Below, piece by piece: positions 11,278 to 22,257 of a DNA stretch of 29,532 bases. The notes under the pieces were generated by a model. It was not told the origin of the DNA and made no database searches. It saw only the letters and a list, made by a program, of their open reading frames with translations. The DNA lies in the NCBI GenBank assembly GCA_900169235.1, contig FWCC01000168.1, forward strand, positions 1 to 29,532, written 5' to 3'. Origin of the DNA: Zarea fungicola (Eukaryota; Ascomycota; Sordariomycetes; Hypocreales; Cordycipitaceae). The position numbers were made by a program, and so were the translations under genes. The first letter of the stretch is position 1. Each line of letters begins with the position of its first letter.

Positions 11278-12271
11278 GTAGGTGGCGAGAGACGAAGGCA
11301 AGCAGGCGCACTCTTTTCTATTTCTTATAGAGGGAGCCAAGTTGTTTATTCATTTCTTTATTTTGGTAAGCGTAAAGCGCATACACTGTTGGAAGCATTT
11401 CTAGGTTATTGCAAGGATATTGGGAGTATTTTTGGGTCTTTAATTATTGTTGGCAATCCAATGTACAAGCATTTTTATGAAACCGTTTCTAATTGTGTCC
11501 CTTTGCCGAGTGTGTACATGACGGGTGGCGCCGCCACGAGCAACATTCTTCTCTTTGCCGATCGAAGCCGAAGCAAAAACGAAGGCCCCCGTTTTTCTAG
11601 AAGTCCGAATACCCGCTTTTGAATGAAAAATAAGTCGTTAATCAACGATTATTAAGAGAGCCACTAAGCTAGTTGGAAGTCAATGGCTGTCAGCCTGTCA
11701 TTGATGAAAAGTAGCGGGGACCCAGATAAACATGTCAATGAGAAGAAGCCAAGGAAGCCAAGTACATTAAGAGAAGGCTTGTTCAATTGTCCGCCACTGA
11801 CCGCCCCGATGTCGCTCTACGACGCTATTTGTCGAATTAACCTGGCAACGTTTCTTCCCGCATCGTCCCAAGGGCGTAAAAGACAACTACTTGTAGATGA
11901 TTGCCGGTTTGTGTGCCAAGAGCTCCACCATGATCACCTATCTCTTGCGCGACTCGTCGCCTGGTGGGTATTTCGGGCTTATTTATACTATGGCCCTAAA
12001 AAAGAATAGCTTCGGCCAGACTTCCAAATTCAAAAGCTATTTAAAGTAGAATGTAGTTGATTATGGTTCCCTCTTTTATTTCATCTTCTTTTTGTCTGTT
12101 GGTTTCAATTTTGTTACCAAAGATTTTGAACTTGTAGCCTCTGGTTTCTGTGTCCTAGACGGAAACGGACTGTATAAACCTGGCAGTTGGTTACTTTTCA
12201 GCAGTCACAACCATTGAGAGGGGAAGGATAGATACGGCGACGATAAAAAGAAAAGAAGAATAAAAAAAACA
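11278..12271. other. Intergenic region, VNX1-like 3' end and MFS promoter
   Basis: About 1 kb with no supportable gene. Short ATG frames at 11389-11622 and 11683-12009 do not resemble proteins I know. A CTATTTAAA box near 12036 and the purine-rich stretch just before 12272 fit a promoter and leader for the downstream transporter. Confidence 0.5.
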
Positions 12272-13934
12272 ATGAACCGTTCGTCGATTGAGCTGCAGGC
12301 AACTGTAGCGTCGTTTGCTTCGGAAACGAGTCGCAATCGACTTCACTATTCGAATTCTACGCCGTTGGCTGCTTCGGGAAAGCCACCGGGCCAGAGCCAA
12401 CAGCTTCCCGACAACCATGACCCGGAACGCGACACACCGGCGACGACCCGGCCTCCCACGCCAACGGAGGAGGAGAGTGGCGTGGAGTTTGGACGACATG
12501 AATTCTCGCTGCCCCCGACTGATTCGGGCAAAGATGCGTGGTTGTTTTTGGCTGCGAGCTTCATGATGGAGGCTTTGGTATGGGGTATGTTCTTTCTACA
12601 GTGGTGACAAACCACTGGCGTTTAATATGACAAAACATGTACTTACCTTTTTTTTACTCTTTAGGATTCCCATTTGCGTTTGGTGTTTTCCAAAATTACT
12701 ACTCTACGCATGAACCGTTTGCAGGCTCTTCCAAGATTGCCGTCATCGGTACCTGCGCCTTGGTAAGTTGCTAGTAGTGCTTTCTTCACCATTTTTCGTC
12801 TTCTTCCGAGATGGCCAGCGCATTAACCGTCGACAGGGTATAATGTACCTCGACCTCCCGCTCATCATCGCCCTCTTCCGCCTCTACCCCCGCCGGGCGC
12901 GCTACTCCCCCGCCGTCGGCATCGTCATCATGTGCCTCGCCCTGGGCCTCAGCTCCCTCTCCCAGACGACGACGCACCTCATCGTCACGCAGGGCGTCCT
13001 CTACGCCATTGGCGGCTCCATCTGCTACTGCCCCTGCATCCTCTACATGGACGAGTGGTTCGTCCGCCGCAAGGGTCTCGCCTACGGCATCCTCTGGTCC
13101 GGCACCGGCATCGGCGGCATCACCATCCCCCTGCTGCTCGAGTTCCTGCTCGGCCGCTACGGCTTCCGCACCACGCTGCGCATCTGGGCCGGCGTCCTCT
13201 TCGCCGCCACCCTGCCCCTCGTGTACTTTATGAAGCCCCGCCTCCCGCCCGCCGCGTCCGGCGCGAGCCCCCTCAAGCTCGGCTTCGTCCTGAGCCGGCC
13301 CTTTATGCTCTACCAGGCGACCAACATTGCCGAGGCCATGGGCTACTTCCTGCCCGGCATCTACCTGCCGTCGTACGCGCGCGCGACGCTCGGCGCGGGG
13401 TCGTTTGCGTCGGCGCTGACGCTGCTCATCGTCAACCTCGCCACCATGATTGGCAGCGTGGGCATGGGGTGGCTGACGGACCGCCTGCCGTTTACGACGT
13501 GCATCCTCGTGTCGACGGTGGGCACGGCCGTGGGCACGTTCCTGCTCTGGGGCCTGGGCCAGAGCCTCGGGACGCTGTACGCGTTTTGCGCGCTGTACGG
13601 CCTGTTTGCGGGCTCGTACACGTCGACGTGGCCGGGCATGATGCGCATGGTGACGACGGCCAGCCCGGAGAGGGGCGAGGAGGGTGGCCCGGGTGCCGGA
13701 GGCAGGACGTTTGATCCCATCATGGTGTGCGGCTTCCTGGCCATGGGCAGGGGCATTGGGAACGTGGTGTCGGGGCCGCTGAGCGAGGCGCTCATTGCGA
13801 GCATGCCATGGAAGGGCGAGGCGCTCGCTGGGTTTGGCAGTGGCTATGGGCCGTTGATTGCGTTTACGGGGACGACGGCGGTGGTGGGTGGTGGAAGCTA
13901 CTTGTTTCGGAGAGTTGGGTGGATGCCAGCGTAG
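12272..13934 (+). CDS. MFS transporter, monocarboxylate-transporter-like
   Basis: Exons 12272-12584, 12665-12762 and 12837-13934 give 502 aa. Introns are GTATGT..TTAG (80 nt, phase 1) and GTAAGT..CAG (74 nt, phase 0). A hydrophilic N-tail of about 90 residues precedes the first membrane helix (DAWLFLAASFMMEALVWG-FPFAFG, split by intron 1). Intron 2 falls just before GIMYLDLPLI, the family's second helix. Loop motifs include FRLYPRRAR after helix 2, DEWFVRRKG between helices 4 and 5, and GWLTDR after helix 8. A 12-helix fold fits fungal monocarboxylate-type (MCH) permeases of the plasma membrane. The substrate cannot be read from sequence, and many fungal members do not move monocarboxylates. 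The last exon strongly prefers G or C at third positions, unlike the ABC genes to the right. Confidence 0.88.
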
Positions 13935-15298
13935 ACAAAGGAAGAAAAATTTGTTTGGTTTTACGATTCATAATGATGAGTGACATGTACGTCAGACGTT
14001 AGACGGTTCTAAGCACAACCGCGCAATTCGTGCTGGTGCAGTTGGAACATGTAAAGCCCTACAGCATTCGCAAGACTGCAAACAGAAAAACATCTGTAGA
14101 TCACATCGGAATACAAGTACTGTGTACTGACGAGTAGCAGGACACGGTGAGTAAGACAAGTGATTCTTCTTCACGACCAAGACAAGTCCCGATACGCAAT
14201 GAAAAATAGAAAAAAGCCTGTCAGACGTCCATCAACACCCACCCCAAAAGCACGCCCGAAGGCTGACTGCTGATGGGGTCGAGATCATTAAAAAAAAAAA
14301 TAGCAAGTCGACATGAACTGATGAAACATCAGCCAATCACTAACTCGCACATCCATCTATACAGCACCGACGCACAAAGTGTCGGGCCGCCATCCTTGCG
14401 GACAGTTCGATGGGACCAGAAAACAAGTATTCACTCTAGGGTGTCGAGGATATACAATCATCAACCAGGGTGGATTCTGTGGCTCTTTTGGGGAACCAAG
14501 AGATGGGTCGATTACTATAGAAATGATTCTCCTGGGGTGGAGGTTAGCAACCGAGTTTCAGAGTTGTCTCTACTGCTGAGTGAGAGAGCAGAAGGTAGGG
14601 GGCCACATACTGAAGTATTGTCGACATGAAGAAGAAAAGAAGAAAAGACCAAAAGCGAGGAGGAAGCCATTGCCTTTATACCAGGCGAGCAGTACGGTGG
14701 GGCCTGGCAGATTGCGCCCACCGCCTAAAAGTTTTTTGAGGCTCTGCTGGCAGAATCTTTTTTCAGCGGGGCCATTCACTGTGGTGGGTGCTGCAGGGAT
14801 CAATCAGTATGTGAATGAGAAGCTTCAGCCACCCCAATTTACAAATTTTGCATTTCGCTGTGGATCAAACAAGATGAGAATGAGAAATGAGAAATGAGAA
14901 ATTCGCGATAATCCTTGACGAATCTGAATTTTTACATGGATAGAGTTTTCAGGAAACTTGACACCGCCAGTTGGAGTGCTTCGTAAAGCGAGGTTGCGGA
15001 GTTGATTATGATTGACAAGTGCACAGACATGAAAATGAAAGAACTAATAAATTAATAAACAATTTGAAAGAAAAATTCACATGCAAGAAACGGCCGAGAT
15101 GTGGGAAATTAGAACCATTATTGGGTCATTTCATGTTTCAAGGTACTGTCACGTTTTGTCTCAGTATACGAGTAATGCAACCAACACAATACACAGATCT
15201 GGATATGCAAATGGCCATCTTTATTCAAGCAACAATTCCAGACGCATACATATATAATTGCTTTTAATAATATTCACAACTCAGTAGACTTACATCAT
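13935..15298. other. Intergenic region between convergent MFS and POF1-like genes
   Basis: About 1.36 kb between convergent gene ends. No frame is convincing: 14273-14629 and 14580-14897 are low-quality ATG frames, and AT-rich or A-rich patches are frequent. A small tandem repeat lies at 14875-14901. The region after 14900 is AT-rich and probably 3' flanking DNA of the POF1-like gene. Confidence 0.5.
14875..14901 (+). repeat. Short tandem repeat, TGAGAAA unit
   Basis: One TGAGAA unit followed by three perfect TGAGAAA units, 27 bp in all. It is a small microsatellite-like tract in intergenic DNA with no visible gene link. Confidence 0.8.
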
Positions 15299-16594
15299 TC
15301 AGTTATCCACTTCCGCCTTGTACAATCCATTCTGCTCAATCCACGTCAATACTCTCGGGTACACCAGGTTGGTTGCCGCTGCAGGGCCCTCGTCTCGGAC
15401 GAGCTTCCTCACCAATGAGCTGCTCACACCACTCACGTCTTCGCCATCACCGTCTGCCTCCAACAGTCGAACCTTGTCCAGCCACTTTACATCACCACCA
15501 ATCTCCTCGAGGCTCTTGATGGCATGCCCTCCAACGCTAACGCTGTCTTCTGTTGCTCTTCTTGCCAGGGCAGCCAGGTGAAGCTTCTGCTCCTCACGAG
15601 TTCCCCAGGCATCATTCGGCCTCAACGTCACTATGAGGCCTGCATTATCAAAAAATGACCCCAGCGCCTCCCTCATCGGTGTCACAGGAGCTTTAACCAT
15701 GACGAACGACGCCGTCGAAGAAGCCGATGACACTGCCCCCTTTTCTTCATCCTCCTTCTCCTCTTCCTCCTCTTTGTAGTATTTGGGATCAAATATTCTC
15801 ACCAACGTATCAAAGCCCGTCAAAAACTCAATCGGCGGCGGCTCCAACACCATACCACTACCCAGCGTGCAGTCGGGATATTTATTCCCCTTCTCATCCA
15901 GCTCCCCCTCCGTGCATTTGCAAACTCCATCGTGATGCCACACTGAATAAAGGCGGCCCTCCGCAATGGCCCTCGCCTTGTCGCTAAAGTACGCCGCCTG
16001 GGTCACGCCCACGTCCACGCACACGTCAAAGCCTTCCTCGCGTAGTTCCTCGCTCAGCGCGAATGCAAACTCGCAGATCATGGCCACGCGGTGCTTAAAC
16101 GCAACGGGCTGGTCGGCTGGCTTGTCGGCATTGTAGACAGAGAGGAGAAGCAGCAGCTGCGTCTGGGGCCGAGCGGCATATCTTTCACCGACGGGGCCGC
16201 TGCCGTAGATGCCCTCTCTTAATGCAGCGCCGACGGCAGCGCGCTGCTCCGGCATGATATCCCGAATGGCCGACTTGGCCATTTGGGCGTGCGCGCGGGT
16301 GGGGGGGTTGAAGCTCGCGTCGAGTACAACCAGCCGCGGTTGCAATGCCGCCGGCAGGACGGGCTTCTTCTGGTAACAGCCGGAACCGGCCTTGTCTGGG
16401 AACGCATGTTTCGGCCGCATTGGAGGTGGTCTCTTTCCTTCTTCTGGAATAAATACTGCGCCTTCCTCATTTATGTATTCGCGGTCGAGGGACCAGCGTT
16501 CATGGGTAGACCACAGTACATTCATCTTATAGTTTGACCTTTGGAAGGCGGCCAAAAGCTCCGATAGCCGCTCAAACATCCTAGGAGATACCAT
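15299..16594 (-). CDS. POF1: POF1-type nicotinamide mononucleotide adenylyltransferase-like protein
   Basis: A single exon of 431 aa with no intron needed. SFNPPTRAH (94-102) is the nucleotidyltransferase (T/H)xGH-type ATP motif in the variant found in yeast Pof1. LLLLLSVYNADK (147-158), EFLTGFDTLVRIFDPKYY (256-273) and the C-terminal SSSLVRKL (391-398, the ISSTxxR-like motif) follow in the order of that family. Yeast Pof1 (about 258 aa) is an NMN adenylyltransferase in NAD+ synthesis or salvage, also linked to filamentation and protein quality control. This protein is longer: it has an extra N-terminal 80 residues, a Cys/His-bearing insert at about 219-242 (HHDGVCKC..C) and a run of Glu at 275-285. 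The assignment to the fold is firm. The exact substrate is inferred. Confidence 0.82.
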   Translation of the reverse strand: MVSPRMFERLSELLAAFQRSNYKMNVLWSTHERWSLDREYINEEGAVFIPEEGKRPPPMRPKHAFPDKAGSGCYQKKPVLPAALQPRLVVLDASFNPPTRAHAQMAKSAIRDIMPEQRAAVGAALREGIYGSGPVGERYAARPQTQLLLLLSVYNADKPADQPVAFKHRVAMICEFAFALSEELREEGFDVCVDVGVTQAAYFSDKARAIAEGRLYSVWHHDGVCKCTEGELDEKGNKYPDCTLGSGMVLEPPPIEFLTGFDTLVRIFDPKYYKEEEEEKEDEEKGAVSSASSTASFVMVKAPVTPMREALGSFFDNAGLIVTLRPNDAWGTREEQKLHLAALARRATEDSVSVGGHAIKSLEEIGGDVKWLDKVRLLEADGDGEDVSGVSSSLVRKLVRDEGPAAATNLVYPRVLTWIEQNGLYKAEVDN

Positions 16595-17354
16595 TGTGTA
16601 GGATCAATTTTATAAGAAAAACTCTGGATTCTGTCTCCAATAGAGTTTTGTCCTTTCTGATGGTGTTTGCTTTGCAATTCTATGGGATTGTGGAAGGATT
16701 GAGTTCAGTTTACCCCTCCCCTTGGCGGCTATTTATCCATCGAGGTACCAACAATACCAAGAGAACGCGCATAGAAACGCAGCCTGATTAAACCCCGCAC
16801 CGCCTTCACTGCGGCTGCAGAACGACATGGGTACAACTTTAATGTAGATGCACTGAAGTGATTTATTTCATGTTCTCACCGCTGCTTAAAAATTCCCGGC
16901 CCATCTACCCGCCGCAGCTTTACAGGGTAGGCGCACCATGGAGCCATGATATACGTTCCGACAGGTAATGAGAGTCTCAAGCTTCATACCACCCTTGACA
17001 ATGAAACCATTTACTGGAACAGGACACGCTCAAAGTCCCCAACAATAAAGTGGCCTACCCCATGATGTGCCGAGTAGGAACAGCCAATTGACAGTCGGTC
17101 GCTCTGGGCTATTGCCTTTAGGAGATACGCCTCGGTGTCGGGATATGGAGTGTGCATATATACATATAGTTTGCTTTTATTTATCCTTTTATCTTTCGAT
17201 ATATCATTTTACTAAATAAACGGCGCCAAATTTCCGCGGCCTTTGCGCATTTCAGAGGATTGTAAGCATCGCAAGAGAAAAGATAAATGTCCAGCTAATG
17301 ATGAAGATAGAAAATGCAGCAGAAAAAAAAACTAATCCAGTAACAATATGAAAA
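16595..17354. other. Intergenic region, POF1-like promoter and ABC gene 3' flank
   Basis: About 760 bp with no supportable gene. It should contain the promoter of the POF1-like gene, which reads leftward from 16594, and the 3' flank of the diverged ABC transporter. An AT-rich patch (about 17155-17220) lies towards the ABC gene end. Confidence 0.5.
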
Positions 17355-20300
17355 TTATTCAGGCGGAATGTATTGAAGGATACCCCCTCCGGCCGACTCT
17401 GCAAGTTGGTCCCACGAAACTCGTATTTCATCCTCATCATCTTCCTGCAGCTCGGCAACATCCCTGATGGATGCAATCCTCCCCTCGGAGAGCTCAATAA
17501 ACTTGTCCGCATCACGAATCGTAAATTGACGGTGGGCAATCACCAAAATGGTGCAGTCCGGAAATGCGTTGCGCAGGGCTTGTTGGACGCGGCTGTCCGA
17601 TTTTGTATCCAGGGCGCTTGTCGCCTCATCCATGAGTACCAGCTTCCCCCTCACATGCATGTGTTGCAGAATAGCACGCGCGATGCCCAGCAATTGCATT
17701 TCCGCCCTTGAGAGCCGCAGAGTCGGCAGCGACACATAGAGACCGCCGCGTTCAGAGATGAGATGCCAAAGGCCCAGGTTTTCTAGAACATTGCAGACTG
17801 TAGCATCATCAATGCAGGCGTCTCCATTCGGCTTGTATTGGAATTTAAAAGGGAGGAGATTGTACCGAACGGAGCCCTCCAATTGCAGCGGCTCGTATGT
17901 AAGAGTGATGATACGCGACCGAAGTACCTCACGATTGACAGTTGAAATGTCTATGCCATCTATGCTCACGTGGCCGTCGTACTGCAGAAATCCTAGTAAG
18001 GTAAGGAGTAGTGACGATTTACCACTTCCTCAAGGTTAGTTCAGCAAGAACGTGTATCAAGAATTATAAAACATACCTGGCGGTCCTGCCTGCGATCCCT
18101 ACCTTCTCGCCACCGTTGATAGTCATTGAGACATCGTGAAGAGCCGCAGGAGATATCTCTGAAGATCTAAGCCTCTTGTTAGAATAAATGCAATAGAGGC
18201 CTCTCGAGTGACACTGCTTACCGGTACCGTGCTGTGACATTTTGGAAGACTATCTGTCCTTGATCTGGCCACGAAGCAGGTATCTCTAGACCGGCAATGT
18301 TATTCTCGCGCGGCACAGACTCTATCATTCTCTGTAACTCAAAGAAATCGAAAAGAGCTATGTCCAGTGGCGCAAGATGGAAGGCCAGATAGTTTAGCGC
18401 ATAAGGTATGCATTGAAGACTCCAGAAAGAGATACCGATACCTGTACTCTGGCCGGTTGAAAGGAAAACAAGTACGGTAATTATTATACAGCTGCACAGC
18501 TCAAATATTAATCGTAACCAGTTCTCCAGACACGAGTTCGAATGGCGGCAGCGTTGAGAAAGCTCCAGGAGCTCTGATGTCCTTTGAGAGTTTTTGTCTG
18601 TCCAACCAAAGGCTCGTAAATGTCGGATCCCATCGATGGTTTCACGCAGCTGTTTCTTGAGAGACCCCCTTGCTTCAGTAGTTAATTTCTGAAGTCCACG
18701 TGATGCATTGATGTGCGAACGGTAGGTTAAATAAAAGGCAAAGTAAGCGATGGGGAGTGCATAGATACCACCAGGAACTCCGGAGAGGATATTCGCGGAT
18801 CGAAACACAATGTTGAACAATACTTTGAAGTAAACTGTTAGAAGATTACAGAAAGAAGTAGCAGGCATGCTCCACGTACTGTATAATGTCCCACTGACAC
18901 ACAGCGGCAACTCCAAGGTTGCTTGGCTGAGGCGCCGGTCAAACCTGCAATCCGTTAGAATGTGAGCTTGAGGGAGGGTGAGAGTTGCGGACTGGTCAAG
19001 CAAATATTCAGTGTCAACGGCACCAAGGTATGCCAGGGAGGAGCTAAAGCGTGGACAACAATTAGTCGAGAGGCGCGAGATGTTCGAAGGCTTGCTTACC
19101 CGAAGACCGCTTGTATAAGTGAGCCACCAATATTCTTTTGGGCCTGGGGGATCACGAGTTGGTTGTAAAGACTTGCAAAAGTTAGAATTATGGTATAAGT
19201 GCAAGTGCTCAATGTAACGAACAGTCTACGAATAAATTCCATCAAAATGTCTGTAAGACAAAACAGCAAATTTAGAACAGGGATTCGGATGGACTTTGAA
19301 CGAGATTCTATCCAAATGCGCGTTAAAAACTCTATAGTAGCGGTTATTTTACGAGTCCTCAGGCGGGTTGCAGACCGGAAACTTGCCTGGGATGTTCTCT
19401 GCAGCACACTGTAGCACGCCGGCAAGAACGAGTATGAGTGGCAGCCAGCGACTGAACGGCTTCGCAAAGAAAATTAACCTCTGCAAACTCTGATTGGTTC
19501 GCCCGACTGGCGGCTCTGTTGTCTCGTGGACGACAGACTCTCGAATTCGGTGAGAACGTAATATGCCGGTAAGCTGCTTATGTTCCTCCTCCTCCGGGTT
19601 GAGCTCATGTGGCGAGACAAGGTTTGGTAGCATTCTTCGAAAATCTGATACGTCATTCGTATTATCTTGCAACGCGATATGACCACAGCCGTCAAATATC
19701 AGGAACTGATCAGCCACATCGAAGGCTTCAGCTGTGAAGTGTTAACGTATGGGATAATTAAAAAAGTGCGCTCGTTTCATACTTAAGTAGGTAGATATGA
19801 TAACGGTGCGGCACTCTCTGCGCAAAAATCCGCCATCGCCGCAAAGTGAGTAGAGGATAGAAATGGCGCTTTTAGGGTCCAAGGAGGCGAAGACGTCGTC
19901 GAGAATGACTGTCGGCGCTCTAGAATACAGAGCTCGAGCCAATGCCTTAAAAGGGGTTTTTAGCGTATTGTATTTAAACAAATAGGAGTGCGTGGAGGAA
20001 AACGGTGAGTGCAGACGGGGATACTCACCACTCGATGTCGTTGACCACCACTAAGATTCATTCCATTGACTCCCGCGATATATTCATCGCCTTGTTCAAG
20101 CTTTTGCAGATCGTAGTCCAGTAAGCAAAGTCTGAGCACCACACGATACCTGTCCGTTTCGAATTCCTGTCCGGCAATCACATTGTCTCGAATAGAGATA
20201 TTTCTAAGCCACGGAATTTGATCACAATACGCCACCGTAGATTCTTCCACAGAAATGGAACCCCCAATAATGTCCGCTTCCCCAGCTAAAGCTTGCAAGA

Positions 20301-22257
20301 AAGTCGATTTCCCCGAGCTGCTGGGACCAATTGCAAGGACGACTTTGGCCTTTGCAATTGAAACATTGATGTCTTCCAGAAGCGGGTTTATGCATCCATC
20401 TGGCGAGACCGCGAGCCCGACGCATTCAATAGCAATTTCCCCAAGACGTTCCACAGAACGTGCATCAACTCTTTCGTGCTGGAGAAGGAATTCTTGTAGC
20501 CGGCTAAAGCCTTCGAACATATCAGGATTTGAGCCATATCTCTGGATCGCTTGTTGTAAAGCCATGTGGACATGGAAGGCTACCATCAATGTAGGTAGGA
20601 GCAGCTCCTCAACGATTGTACCAGATTCTGACCAGTAGAGATACAGAGCAACAAATATAGGTGTGCAGCCATCAGCTGTCATTGCCAGCCTTATAATCCT
20701 TTGGGCTTTTCTCCTCGTCCTTCTCCAAAGGTTTGACTCGGCGACACGTAACCTCTGAAGCTTCTCACCTGTAACTGATTCAAGACCCAGCATTTTGATC
20801 AACTGCAGCTGACGCAAACTATTTGTAAGCTCCGACATGTACTGCTGTGAGATTTTCGCTACTGCAGATTCTGCCCTCGCAACGTCTCTGCGCCAAACAA
20901 CTCCCAACACGCCCACAAACACTGTAGCAATGATGCCAATCAGACAACCAGAGCCAGTAAACACATATAATAAGGCGATACCAGAGAAAAGGCGCGTAGT
21001 ATCATTGAAATATTGATAAATATGCCTGACTCCAATGCATATATTGTCAATGTCGTTTTCGATAAGCTGCAGCCCCCCGAACAATTTTGCCTGGTTGAGA
21101 CCAATGCGATCGATCTTGCGGAACACCTGAAACAAGAGCATTCCTCGCAATGCAGTGTGTGTTTGATGGCTGAAGTAGTTAAATAGAGCAATTGAAATAG
21201 AATTGCCGAAAAATATAACAAGCGTAGACAGCACAATCATAGATCGAAATTCACTATGTGCGTACGATTGATCCGAGACAAGAATATACCTCAAAAGATA
21301 TACCTGTGTAAGTACAAACGCACCGCTGAACAAGCTAGGTATGAAGCCAAGAAATACAGGCCATGAGAGCGTTTGTGCACAGACTTTCATCAAGAAATGT
21401 TGCGAGTCCTTGTTTGCCTTTTGCCAGTTTCGGTCAAATGCCTGAGCGAGACGTCTAGGGTCGAGTTCCGGCCCGAGTTGTTCAAGAGAGTTTATATCCG
21501 CCATCTTTCGATAGCCTCTTAGTAGTGTGGTTTTAAGCACATCGCTGACACCGTCATACCAAGAGACATAACGAGTCACGCCTTCGGCAACAGTTTTCGA
21601 TACGTGTCGCGGGAGCAGTAATTGGACAAGAAGGAGATTCACTCTGCAGCAGCAAGCTGCAACCATGAAAGCGCTGACAAAACATGTTGCTGGATTCCGT
21701 GAATAAACTTGAAATTTCACAAAATCATGTGAAATTCCAATTAAAAGAAAAGCCGAAGCGGGAAGCCATGAATATGGCCTATTAGCTGCCAAGTCGATCA
21801 CAAAGCCAGTGCTCCCCGTAACAGCGAAATTGAGCGCGGCAGAAGTGGGCGACATGGCAGCATGGAAAGATGGCAGTAAATACCAAGCCACCAGGCTGAG
21901 TGTCTCAACAGCTATTAGAAACACAAATCCATACTGTGGAATGTTTGTTAAAAAGGTTTCATGAAGCAGGAGCAGAGAGCCGGGAGAGGCGAGGACAGGC
22001 AGGAGCCAAGAGAACCACTACAGACGTGTCTGCAAGAATGTTTTACTCACCAGTTTTAGACGAGAAAGCGTCGCCGAAGGGTAAAAATCTCCGGATAAAT
22101 TTGTCCCCAACAGTGCGCCGGGGAAAACCGATACCGAGGCCACGGCCAGCATGGCCAAGTAAAGCTGGACACTCTCCCCATCTGACAAAGTCACTTCACT
22201 GAGAAACCGCGCAGCCTGGGCAAAGAAGCCATCACCGCCGGCCTGTATTGTAGCCAT
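17355..22257 (-). CDS. Diverged ABCC (MRP-type) ABC transporter, 11 exons
   Basis: Minus-strand exons 22051-22257, 20029-21933, 19783-19945, 19387-19731, 19302-19331, 19100-19250, 18993-19043, 18880-18944, 18222-18834, 18077-18166 and 17355-18024 sum to 4290 nt, or 1429 aa, with every phase matching. The order is an N-terminal membrane region, TMD1, NBD1 (about 560-800), TMD2, NBD2 (about 1170-1429). NBD1 keeps LSGGQ (696-700) and Walker B LDD, but Walker A is GPSSSGKS (605-612) and the H-loop His is Tyr757. NBD2 keeps Walker B DE (1339-1340) and His1371, but Walker A reads GRTASGKS (1203-1210), the Q-loop Gln position is Tyr1250 and the signature is LSRAE (1311-1315). The splice model restores a gap-free match to the neighbouring ABCC protein around TMD2. 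The open frame is kept, so it is probably a diverged working gene. Reduced ATPase activity or a regulatory role is inference. Confidence 0.8.
18835..18879 (-). other. 45-nt stop-free intron in the diverged ABC gene
   Basis: Minus strand GTACGT..CTAACAG, phase 1. Removing it aligns TLY-IYFKV gap-free with FFYMLFHV of the neighbouring transporter. Left in, it adds 15 residues without a stop or frameshift. Confidence 0.7.
18945..18992 (-). other. 48-nt stop-free intron in the diverged ABC gene
   Basis: Minus strand GTCCGC..TTGCAG with a TTCTAAC branch-like site before the acceptor, phase 2. Splicing yields LLDQFDRRLSQATLELPL, which aligns gap-free with the ILNRYSQD region of the neighbour. Retention adds 16 residues in frame. 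Confidence 0.7.
19251..19301 (-). other. 51-nt stop-free intron in the diverged ABC gene
   Basis: Minus strand GTTCAA..TCTTACAG with a TTCTAAAT branch-like site and a T-rich acceptor, phase 1. Removing it makes the distance from RIWIE to the next helix equal (10 residues) in both paralogues. The donor is weak. An alternative GTCCAT donor 7 nt downstream would lead to an early stop. Confidence 0.6.
19332..19386 (-). other. GC-AG intron in the diverged ABC gene
   Basis: The donor reads AG/GCAAGT, the classical GC-AG context, and the acceptor is CTATAG. Splicing joins AAENIP to EFLTRIWIE, matching LPDIFIRIWIE in the neighbour. No GT donor nearby preserves the frame. Confidence 0.7.

Noticed and set aside
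12786..13804. Long frames overlapping the MFS gene (12932-13714 + and 13361-13804 -)
   Set aside because: They are shadows of the very GC-rich third exon. The encoded text is Arg/Pro/His-rich and has no domain.
13971..14130. C/D-box snoRNA suggested by a TGATGA near 13976 and CTGA near 14126
   Set aside because: The spacing is too large, there is no terminal stem, and both boxes are short enough to occur by chance.
17355..22257. Diverged ABC gene as a pseudogene
   Set aside because: A complete splice model with matching phases and no internal stop exists. Walker B, the NBD1 LSGGQ and overall alignment to the paralogue are kept. Decay is possible but not shown.
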